Source: Pterois miles
Lineage: Eukaryota; Chordata; Actinopteri; Perciformes; Scorpaenidae
Direction of reading: 5' to 3'
Length of the DNA: 64,000 nt
Assembly: GCA_947000775.1 (NCBI GenBank)
Contig: CAMQGK010000334.1
Coordinates: 3,255,501-3,319,500, forward strand
A model generated the notes under the pieces. That model was not told where the DNA came from, did no database searches, and worked only from the letters and a program-made list of their open reading frames with translations. The position numbers and the translations under genes were made by a program. Positions 1 to 10,586 of this stretch are shown one piece after another (within the stretch, counting starts at the first letter, position 1; each line of letters begins with the position of its first letter).

Positions 1-462
1 CCTGTCCCTCGCTGTTTTGTTGTTGTATTTCTGTGGGAGTACATTTAGAGAGATGCATAAAACAGTCAAGAAACAGTCAAGTCAAATTCCTGGCATGTAC
101 AGTATTTGGCAGATAAAACCGCTAAGCACTAATATGGATGGATGTGATTGTGAGCGAGGGTTAATGCTCCTGAGAAAAGTCACAAAAAATGTCACGTATC
201 ACATTAGAACGTGCATAATTAAAGCAGCGGTGGGTAGAAATGGAGCAAATATGATTTAGGAAATGTTAAGTTAAAAAAGTAATTTTTATAAAACGGTCAC
301 TATATGCAACAGTAGTGCATGAGACAGGTAATATGAAAAAAAATCATGCACCTCTGTGTCCTCTGATGTCCTCCTAATGGCATCTATAAGATTTCACAGA
401 CTGGAGGAAAACGACCAATCAGAGCTGAGCTGGAACCTGTCATCCAGCTGCCATCTATGAGC

Positions 463-840
463 CAGCTGTCAGTCGCGTTCAAACTCCAACCAAACGGTCA
501 AACTAGGCAGCGCTGATCAAATATGAATCAATATTGTGTTATTGTTACTGCCTATTTCTCTCCTCATATATTTTCAGAAACATGTTATAGTTACTGTTTA
601 GCTGTAAAATGAGAAAGTTTGTGAACCGGCAGCTATGTTGAGATCAGTTGAGAAAATACCAAGTACCGCCCACCAGCCGGAGCAAACTTTCTCGTTTTAC
701 AGCTAAACAGCAACTACAAGATGTTTCTGAAAACATTTAAGGTGAGAAATAGGCATTACAATAAGACAATATTGATTCATATTTGATCAGCGCTGCCTAG
801 TTTGACCGTTTGGTTGGAGTTTGAACGTGATTGACAGCTG
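463..840. repeat. fold-back palindrome, arms ~159 bp, loop ~61 bp
   Basis: Bases 463-621 are the near-complete reverse complement of 683-840. The outer ends read CAGCTGTCA and TGACAGCTG; long shared blocks include AACCAAACGGTCAAACTAGG against its complement at about 797-816. Differences are scattered substitutions and small indels. Both flanks (from about 400 and to about 1027) appear to belong to a larger dispersed element, because 840-1025 resembles 23690-23885. It is probably a non-autonomous fold-back DNA element, family not assigned. Confidence 0.85.
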
Positions 841-2194
841 CTGCTGTTGAATGAACAGCCAGTGTGAAATAACCTGTGATTGGTCAAAGTCTCCTGTCAC
901 TAGATTTTTTAAAGTCTGAAAACAGAGCCATGAGGAGGTGCAGAAGTCTAGTTTTCTCTCAGAACACTTGAATTACAACATGCTGCCAAATGATGCCAGA
1001 CATATTATGCCATCTACAGGTTTAAGTGTATGTGTATTAGTGCTCTCCACTCATCATGAGGAGCACTACTCAGCCTGGCAAACAGCTGTATAATGTCCGA
1101 AGTGGCTCCTGAAGGAGATTTTCAAATTTTCAAATTTTCAAAGGTCTAATGAAAGACGCTATCAAGTTGCATCATGGGAAAAGTAGGAGCCAGGGTTTTT
1201 TTGGTGTGACTCATACTAGCGGCTAAAAGTTGGCATATCTCAGATATTTGCTGCTTCAGTTTTCACAGATTTTTGCTTTCTTCTAAAATCTATTCCTCTC
1301 AAGTCCCCCAACATTTTGGAAACACAATACTCCTGTTACTATATATGTATACTGTTTAATCTCTCCCACTCAACAGACCCAGTACCAGTTTTGGTTGAGC
1401 TGTGTGTTAAAATACTACTTTAAAAACTTAAATAAAATAAATAGATACTGGTGGTGGCCTCTCTTCTCATTGTTTCTAAAAGACAAAGCCTTAAAACTAC
1501 AAAATAACACTCCGAGTGTAATTTGTCCAAACAATGTTTTTTGGCAATGATTTAAATATTTTAGTTAGCAAATTAGTGCAAAAGTATTTTTACTTTATAA
1601 TTTTAACTGTTATTTATTGAATACACACACTTGACTTCTTTTTTTATCTTCTTTGTTATCTCATTTACATCGTCATTGATTTTATTTGTTATTATCCAAG
1701 TTTTATTTGATCATATTTCATTATTTTAATAAAACTACTTCATTTGGAGTCAAAATTATACAATTTAATTGTTAATTTATTGATTTTATACTGTGCACAA
1801 TGGTAGACTCTGACACTGAAGAGGGTAAATGTCATGGCCAAAGGCTCCAATCCTTTGGTTCATCACAGTTTACTCAGGCATATTAGCAGTCACAGTGTTA
1901 AGTACACTGGGGATGAATTTTCTGAGGTCTTAACGATCCATAGAGACCAAGATCATGCATATAGACCTGGTAGTCGTGGTGCTATTCTCGATTTATTTTG
2001 GGTATGTCTGTCTAGGTGAAACACACCTTTCAGCACCCTATAGGGTTTAAGAGGTTCAGAACGTATGTTAGCTCTGTTCATTTGTACGGTGGGTTTGCGC
2101 ATGTTTCTCCAGCCAACCAATATAACAGAGTACACACACACTGTCGCACACACATTGAGGGGGGCTGGGGCATCTTCACACTAACACTGGACAC

Positions 2195-2415
2195 ACTGGA
2201 CAGGTAGCCAGTCTATTAAAGGGCTGACACACTGAAACAGACACCAATTCACTTACAAGTAATTTCCAATTCACCAAACTTGCATGTCTTTGTACGACGG
2301 AAGAAACCGGAGCACCCAGCCAGTAGCCAATCTAAGGATGGGAGATACTTGCAGCCCCACACAAAGAGCCAGCAGAGCCAAAACCAGGACCCAAGGCCTT
2401 GTTAACTGGTCTGCA
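2195..2415. repeat. degenerate dispersed fish repeat
   Basis: The segment holds TGCATGTCTTTG and GAAACCGGAGCACCCAG in the spacing of a very common teleost interspersed repeat, whose usual form reads CTGCATGTCTTTGGACTGTGG...GAAACCGGAGCACCC. It is heavily mutated and its ends are approximate. Recognition is from memory of that consensus only. Confidence 0.55.
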
Positions 2416-3439
2416 GTTAAGTTCTACAGTAGGTAGCATTGATATTAGCTTTAGTCCATAAACTAACCCATTCTGACTAAGCCAATTATCTCCCATCATT
2501 TAACTCTACACTCTTTGACTAAAAGCGGCTGTCAAAATGGAGAATTTAAATTTTATTTTTAATTTAGTGCCTTGAATATGTTTTTTTCCAGACAGGAGAG
2601 GATCACATGAGATACTTCAACAATTTTACAAGATACTATCAGTGGAAAAGCCACAGTTTCCCCTTAACATCGAGAAATGGAGAGAGACGGAGTGAGAGGC
2701 AGAGAGGGACGTGTAGCGCAGATAAAGAGAGGAAAAACACAGCGTATGGTGATGAAAGAACAACCACAGGCATACATCTATACAGGAAGATAAAGGGTTT
2801 AAAAATGTATGTGGGAAAATATGCATGGCATTCTGCCTACATTACTGAGGCTTAGTACTTACAAAGTGATACACGCTGCCACTCTCACACACTGTGGCTT
2901 TAACGTTAGGATTTCTGAAATCTACAAAGGCTAGGCTTATATCTAACATAAGGACTATTAGCGCTGATAATCATACACAGGATTTTAAGTCTTGACAGTC
3001 AGAAAGAAGCACAATTTAAATTGAATACAAGTCTCTCATGCCCCTGTACCAAACCAGAAATGGGTGACAATTATAATTACAGTTTCAAAATTCAATTTGC
3101 ATGGAAAAGACAAAAAGTAGGAAAATTCAGATGAGGTGTTTGAAACAAGGATTGTAAGCGCTGAGGAAGGGAAAGCTGCAGAGGAATGAACTTCATAAGA
3201 GTGAGGTGACTTTCAGTTGAGCTGTGGCTCTACTGAAACCTGATGAACAATGAGGTGGTGCCAGCATCATGCTTCACAATCGCTGGCTTATTCATAAGCT
3301 GTACAGCTACCAGGTGGCTAGTACGTCCAATCGCGTTCACGCAATCAAATCCAGCAAGAACACAAATTATTACATGCTCCTGAACCGAAATGAATATCCA
3401 GCCATGCTAATTTATGATGCAAAGTATAGAAAAGAAGGG

Positions 3440-4062
3440 AAAATGGCCATTGCCATCTTGGTTTTTGGCCGTGGCCATTTTGTTTTTTGGCTGTTGCCAT
3501 CTTGTTCTTTTTTTTTTTTTTTAAACCAAGTAACACAAGTGACACAAGAGGGTGGAGTTAAGTCAACCGAATGTTGAATATGACATTTTTATGTGACCAA
3601 AATGTTACTGTAACTTGAAATATAACTTTCACTTTAAACTTTCTAACTTTCAAATTAAAACACACTGTGAAAGGTTTTATGTTGTAAGACAAAAGCACTG
3701 ACAACTCCCAGACCGGACAACGCCATGGTAACGACCTGTCAATCACAAGGTAGCCCTAAAGCATACTCTGCTTTATGGTCAATTTGACTCTAAATGGGAC
3801 CATAATTTATTAGATGAACATCATGCTGTATTGAAGAAGTCTTGAAACTAACAATTGAGACCATAAATGCATGTTTACAATGTTTACTGAGGTAATAAAT
3901 CAAGTGAAAAGTAGGGTCATTCTCTCATAGATTTCTATACAATCAGATTTCTTTTTGCAACCAGAGGAGTCGCTTCCTGCTGGCTGTTAGAAACAATGCA
4001 AGTTTAAGGCACTTCAGCATTGACTTCACTTTTCAGACCCACACAGGTAGCCCACTGGTTGG
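3440..4062 (+). repeat. dispersed fish repeat, copy 1
   Basis: This segment aligns with 19371-19897 in the same orientation. Shared blocks include GTTGCCATCTTG, GTGACACAAGAGGGTGGAG, AAACACACTGTGAAAG, ATGTTTACTGAGGTAATAAA and TTTGCAACCAGAGGAGT. It contains CCATCTTGG-like tandem variation near 3445-3505 and a T-run at 3509-3522. No terminal inverted repeat was recognised. Its ATG-initiated frames are incidental. Confidence 0.75.
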
Positions 4063-4730
4063 AATGGAGCACAATTTAATTTCAGGCAGCCTTTAAGTCA
4101 TGCTTGCATCATCTGATTGGCAGCTGCTTCAGTCATTGGCTGTTTGGCTACTAGCTGACTGATAATGTCCAATCATATTCAAGCAGTTAAACAGTGTGGA
4201 CATTATAATCTGACGACTCTCATGATTACTGTGGTTCACTGTGTTATTTTTTCCTAATACACCTTTGCAGTGATCCCAAATCCCATCATAAAAATTAAAC
4301 ATTTTTTTAAAATAATCTACATGACAAATCCTTCAACAACACAAAGTGTACGACTTTATCTGTTGACTGTCAACACCTACTGACCCTAACTGGTTGTAAC
4401 ACCCAAACCACTGCCCAATAATCAGCCCAATAATCATATTGTGTGTATCCAACTATAGGTGCTGTAATCCAAAAAACAGGCAAAGCATAGAGTAGAGAGA
4501 CAGAGTGAACTGTAAGAGAGAGAGAGAAAAAGTGGAGGAGATGAAACCACACAGAGACAGCAGACAGAGAAGAAAGAGTCCTGTGATAACATTACACCCA
4601 TGGACATGAACATGACGATGAACTCTGTAGCGAGGTTTAAATCAAACTCACTGGTTTTGTCTTTGATGTTCAACACTCAAAGTCAGCAGGGACTGGAAGC
4701 AACATTAGCTCTTTCAATCATTTCACTCAG

Positions 4731-4794
<64 letters not shown>
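4731..4794 (+). repeat. compound (TC)10(AC)22 microsatellite
   Basis: A TC run at 4731-4750 passes directly into an AC run at 4751-4794 without interruption. Open frames across it are low-complexity artefacts. Confidence 0.98.
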
Positions 4795-4795
<1 letters not shown>

Positions 4796-5450
4796 AGCTG
4801 TAACCTAAAGCTGTAATTCCTATTAAAACACACTGAAATGGAGCAGGGAGAGATTAGGTTCTGGTGAGCTTTCATTACATCTGTATTATGCTTCAACTAT
4901 AAAGTGCATTTGTCTCTGTCAGCAGTCTGAGGTGGCTGCATTAAACAACATTACACATAATAAAAATGCACTCACTTTTCCCAGTTTAATTTAACCAGGC
5001 AGGTCAATTAAGAACAATTCTCCCACAAAGTGAAAAGCTGCCTTGAGCAGGAAACAGCATCATTCACCCTCGTGTTGCATCAGCGGAGATCGGTCGAAAA
5101 CCACAGAAACTTATTGAAGTTTGGATTTTTCTTACAAAGCAATCAATTTCTTCCGCACAGCTCAAGGTCAGAGAGAAATATGATAGATTCTCCGAGGATC
5201 AAAGCATGAGATAATGTCAGGCGTATATTTGTGGCCTCTCATGCGTACACCAGACCCACAAACAGGGTCTGCGTGTGCACACTTGCGTCTTATATTCTCA
5301 CTCTTATAGAGACACATTTAAATCCAAGGACACACACGTCCATACCTACACTGATGTCAGTGCACTATTACTGACTGCAGGAGTCATGTACACTGGGAGT
5401 GTGTTGGCACTTAAGAGTGTTTCATGAGAGCAAAACTTCACCAGCGTTAC

Positions 5451-5566
5451 CTGATAAGCGCCTGGTCCAGGGTTGGTGTCCCCGCAGACTTTAAATCGAT
5501 CTTCTCTGGACGAGATCAGAGCCATTTGAGGGAAGGATTTCACGCTGGGGTTGTACTGGCCGGGGC
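5451..5566 (-). CDS. stpg2: stpg2 exon w10 (last exon recognised)
   Basis: 116 bases, phase 1 to 0; the acceptor is TGTTCATCAG and the donor CAG|GTAACG. With the Gly base from w9 it encodes GPGQYNPSVKSFPQMALISS, then REDRFKVCGDT and NPGPGAYQ. It thus holds one shared and one complete canonical PG repeat. The intact donor shows that at least one more coding exon follows, but none with PG-family content was recognised in 1-5450. The stop codon is therefore outside the window or in an unrecognised short exon. Confidence 0.91.
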
Positions 5567-6327
5567 CTGATGAACACATGCACACATAATCCATACTGTA
5601 CATCATTTCACATTTAGCTGCTTTAACAGAGGCAGGAAAGTACTTCAGGCACCCATGTACTTTATAGGAGCGCATACTATAACCGTCAGCACTCCAGAGG
5701 TTTGAGCATTACACCCTACAAATTTTTCATGATATTACTACAAATAAAATTTCTTCAAGTTTGTAAGCGTTACATTTGGGGGTTGAGGTAGGTGAAATGA
5801 TTTTAAATCTCTGCAAATTCTGCCCTCAGCAATGCTCAGAGGTCTACAGCAAAGCAGCTGTGGCAGATAATGTAGAAGTGCTGGTATTTGAATCAGCCAC
5901 GGCATTAAGATTAGGATGAATTATTTTGCTCAAGGTTAAAAGGTTTTAATGTTTTCTCTGTTATGTAAAAACTACCCTGGTGTTTTTGCTCCTTGTTATA
6001 CATTTTTGACAACAAAAGCCACAGCAGTGTGGGTGTATTATAGAGAATAAATCACAACTGAGTTGCCAGGGTATGCTAGCTTTTTTCAAGGGCTACAGTT
6101 TAAAGTAACTGGAATTGTTTGAACTATGATCAAAGCTAGTCTATCAGGACACCGACCCGCCCCGCTGTCCAGCACCAAGACGTGGCGCATTGTACAGACG
6201 GTCATGTATAGATGAACTGAAAACTCTGCAGGGATTACAAAAGCTTTTTGTGCTTTTGGAAAAAAATACATTCACACACATGCTGATGTGATTACAAACA
6301 AGCAGCAGCTCTGACAAGTAAAAAACA

Positions 6328-6400
<73 letters not shown>

Positions 6401-9400
6401 GACCGTGGTGCTGCAAGTAAAAACAAACCTCTTTCAAGGCCACTTTCATTCAAACAACTGAAAAACTGTTCTCAAAATGCAGAAGCTAAGCCTCAGGAGT
6501 TTATCCGTTACACAACATTGTTACAGTAAACATTTTTGTATTTAAAACTGCCAACTGTTCAGAAATTATAGAAACAACATTTACAATCGATTTTGAAATG
6601 GTTTAACAGACCCCAGGGCTACGGATTGTATTCAGTGCATTAGGGATGTCATGAGAACCGAAACCACGTCGATGCCAAAATTCCTAAAACGTGACGGTAC
6701 TCTTTTTCTACAGTACCAAAGGTGTCTTGATGGTAGTGGATAACCGTAGTTCTGCCCTTTCCTGGCATGTCATGCCTCCATGATTATTGATTCCTCTGTA
6801 TTAATACTTTCCGACAGTTACAATGCACAATGATGCATGCTGTATCATGTTTCAGTTTGATTGGGAACGGAGACATGGTGGAGAGAAAAAAAAAAATGCA
6901 CAACAGCATGGTGCTACTAAACCTGAGGAACGCAGCTTAGTTTTCACTCATAATGCGCCACTGTGAACAACAAATCTGTGTTGAAATCAACAAGAGGAGA
7001 GTTAGTAACGTTAGCTGTTAGAAGCTGATGGGCAGCGCAGTCCTGCTTGGATAAACAGCAGCGCTACGAAAGTTAACGGAGGTGTCTTTGAGTTACAATT
7101 ATGAGCCGCTCATGGTCTGCTAGGAAAACGAATATTGGGCGAGGTAAATAAATCACAACTTAATAAATTCGTTCGAACTGATGAAGCCACTTGGATAAGG
7201 GGCGAAACGTCTTCAGAGACAAATCTAAGTCCAGTTGCCTTCTATTCAATTTTTGCCAGAATGAATATGACCTGGATGAATGAGAACATTCACAGACTTA
7301 TAACTTGAATAAATCCAGTTGTTTGAAGGAGATGTTTTCACAGCAATATTATTAATAAGGGAGTGTGTGTTGAAATACATGGGATTTATTGGGGGGGTTG
7401 TTTTGTTTTTTTAACTACAGTATCAGTAGATTTCTGGCATTGTGACATCCCCACAGCGCATTAAGAATTATGATGAGGAAAATAAGAAAAATAATCCATC
7501 TCTGGTCCAACACAGTTTTACAGTAAGAAAGCAGCAGGTGCTTGTCTGGGCCAACAGCTAACTGCAGCTTATGACTACACAAATATATAATAAAGGGACT
7601 TTTAAAGTTACAAACTACAGCTGTCAAAGTTAAGGCGATAGCACATCACTGTACATTGATTTGAACGCCACTAATTTTTTAAACACATTAACGCAACTTG
7701 TGTTTTTTAGATTGTAGTGGGCTCAGTTTTAAAATATGAGTGACAATATCATATGAAACTAGAAAAGCTAAGGAATCCATTGGTACCAACCACTTCAAAC
7801 TATATAAGTTTGGAGCATTACTTAACCTCCTTTGCAACAAGCTAAATTTTGGTGAGGACAAACTGTCAACGCTATTTTCAAAGGGGTCCCTTGACCTCTG
7901 ACCTCTAGATATGTGAATGTAAATGGGTCCTATGGGAACCCACGAGTCTCCCCTTTACAGACATGCCCACTTTATGATAATCACATGCAGTTTGGGGCAA
8001 GTCGCAGTCAAGTCAGCACACTGACAGCTGTTGTTGCCTGTTGAGCTGCAGTTTGCCATGCTAGGATTTAAGCATATTTCTTATGCTAAACGCAGTACCT
8101 GTGAGGGTTTCTGGACAATATCATCATTGCTTTATGTTGCTAATTAATTTCTAATAATAAATATATAGTATACATACACTACATTTGCATAAAGCAAATA
8201 TATTTGCCCACTCCCATGTTGGAAAGAGTATCAAATACTTGACAAATCTCCCTTTAAGGTACATTTTGAACAGATGAAAACTTGTGAATAATTAGTGATT
8301 AATCACAATTAAATATTTTAATTGACAGCCCTAATACAAACACATAGCATAAACAACAACATGCCTACATCAAAAACACTTTATATGAAACACTGTCATT
8401 CTGCAGGGAGTTTGTGTGTGCGTGTTTCAAAACTGTTGAATAGTTAAATGCTCTTACATTAAGGAAATGTGATGGCAGGGGACCCAGCATGATGAAGGAT
8501 ATAATGTTCCGTATATTGTAGGCCTATTCGTAAATGCAAATTCAATAATGGGCAAAATGATTGTATGTGTGTATTGCTACGCACACATCAATGTGTGTGT
8601 CGCAGTGTGAGTATGTATGAGCGTCCATATGCTTGTGTCTGCAGTATGTGCTTCACTGTGTGTCTGCGTGGGTGAGTGTTCGAAGAAGAAACACTATTGC
8701 AAACAGTCCAAATCTATTTATATGCAAATTGGATTTTGGTTAAACGGTTTGGGGTGCCTCATGGGTTGAGTCCCTTGGTGAAATGGGGCTAGTCATAAAT
8801 TATCCAAGTAAGTCATGAATCTATCAATTTTGAAACAACATTTTTCAATGGGAGTGTAATTGAGGTAAATATTAGGTTAGAAGCCCGCAGAGATGGAGCT
8901 AATTGGACTGCATGATAGTGAAAGGGTGGAGCCGTCCATTTTTTCAGACAGACAGATCAGTTTCTCTTCATGTGATGCTGTTCCTTATGTGTTTGTATGT
9001 GTGCGTTACCTGGTACAGTGGGGTCACATTGCAGGAAGAAATTATCCCGTGGTGCAGCAGAGAGGAAGCAGCTCTGTCGCCTCTTAGCTCCTTCATTTCG
9101 GGGTTCTAAGTAAGAGCGGCCATTAGCCTGACTCACATTGTAACTGTTGGGTGGAGGGGAATCCTGCAGGGAGAGGAGAGGAGAGGAGAAGACAAGAGGA
9201 GAGGAGAAGACAAGAGGAGAGGAGATGAAAGGAGGGGAGGGGAGGGAAGAGGAGAGGAGTGGAGAGGAGACAAGAGGAGACGAGAGGAGAGGAGGGGAGG
9301 GGAGGGGAGGGAAGGGGAGAGGAGGGGAGGGAAGGGAAGGGAAGGGGAGAGGAGAGGAGAGGAGTGGAGAGGAGAGGAGAGGAGGAGGGAGGGGAGAGGA

Positions 9401-10511
9401 GGGGAGGGGAGGGGAGGGAAGGGGAGAAGAGGGGAGGGAAGGGAAGGGAAGAGGAGAGGAGTGGAGAGGAGAGGAGAGGAGAGGAGGGGAGGGGAGGGGA
9501 GGGGAGAGGAGAGGAGACAAGAGGAGAGAGAGGAGAGGAGGGGAGGGGAGAGGAGGGGAGGGGAGGGGAGGGAAGGGGAGAGGGAGGGAAGGGAAGGGAA
9601 GGGGAGAGGAGTGGAGAGGAGAGGAGAGGAGGGGAGGGGAGGGGAGGGGAGGGAAGAGGAGAGGAGTGGAGAGGAGACAAGAGGAGACGAGAGGAGAGGA
9701 GGGGAGGGGAGAGGAGGGGGGAGGGGAGAGGGAAGGGAAGGGAGGGGAGAGGAGAGGGGGAGAGGAGAGGAGAGGAGAGGAGAGGAGAGAAGGTGAGACG
9801 AGAAAAGAGGAGACAAAAGGAGACAAGAGGATGGTGTTTTAGTTTACATGGCTATACATTCAGTATGTAGCCATGCTAGCCGCTCTGTGGGGTTAGCTAA
9901 ATGCTAACATCAGCATTCGAACATGCTCAAAAATACAATGCTAACATGCTGATGTTTAGCAGGTATAAGGTTTATCACATTGACCATCTTACTGTAGCGT
10001 GATAACATGCTAATTATCACTAAACACCAAGTACAGCTGAAACCAGAGGGAATATCAGCAGTTCTGCAGGCACTTAGCATTTCATCTCGAAAGCAAGTCA
10101 GAGGATTGTCAAAGTCATTAGGATACACGTCTGAGGACATCAATGAATGTCTGCGCAAGACTTTCTGCCAATCCAGCAAAACAAAAAGTAAGAAAAAAAA
10201 AAATAAAAAAAATAAAAAAAAACTAAAGTTAAAAAGCCAGGAGATCACCAAAGTCATTACAATTCAGGAAATCCATTCAGTAGCTGTCAAGACATTTCAG
10301 TAAAAAGCAAAATATGGTAAACCTGTAATGGCACTAGAGTAAAAAGTTAGTAGTAGGCTAAAAACAGACATGCTTTGCACATCATTTCTACAAATTGGAG
10401 AAAAAAAGTGAAAAAAAAGTGAATGATGTTGAAGGAAACTATCACAGTGTCACCTGGCACGGTCTCTAACACACTGGGAAATGTCTGACAATGAAACACA
10501 CAATCACACAA

Positions 10512-10586
<75 letters not shown>

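Larger units (their letters stand above)
1..5450. other. non-coding stretch downstream of exon w10
   Basis: No exon could be supported here on either strand. It holds a fold-back palindrome (463-840), an AT-rich stretch at about 1380-1800, a degenerate dispersed repeat at 2195-2415, a fish repeat copy at 3440-4062 and a TC/AC microsatellite at 4731-4794. A late pyrimidine-AG site on the minus strand near 4526 leads only into a frame without PG-family content. Since exon w10 has a working donor, this is probably the next intron of stpg2. Confidence 0.6.
5567..9009 (-). other. intron between stpg2 exons w9 and w10 (3443 bp)
   Basis: GTAACG donor at 9009 and ATCAG acceptor at 5567. It contains a CA microsatellite (6329-6394), a hAT-like non-autonomous element (6641-7453) and a TIR-type repeat (7660-8333). 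The rest, 5567-6320 and 8340-9009, shows nothing recognisable. Confidence 0.85.

Noticed and set aside
2580..2860. Plus-strand exon after TTTTTTTCCAG at about 2591
   Set aside because: The acceptor-like site leads into an 82-codon frame with no recognisable domain, no matching donor logic and no neighbouring exon.
4370..4552. Terminal stpg2 exon downstream of w10, after a TCTCTCTTACAG acceptor-like site
   Set aside because: The phase-0 frame stops quickly, and the long frame is Trp/Tyr-rich without PG-family features.
8957..9826. Open frames of 185-289 codons on both strands over the GA/CT tract (Ser/Pro/Leu-rich and Glu/Gly/Arg-rich)
   Set aside because: Stop codons are nearly impossible in such simple sequence. 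Only the last part, 9163-9010 on the minus strand, is a real exon; the rest is intron.
9168..9832. CRISPR-like array or minisatellite with regular spacers
   Set aside because: The units are irregular 4-6 base purine motifs without a constant repeat and variable spacers, and the DNA is from an animal genome.
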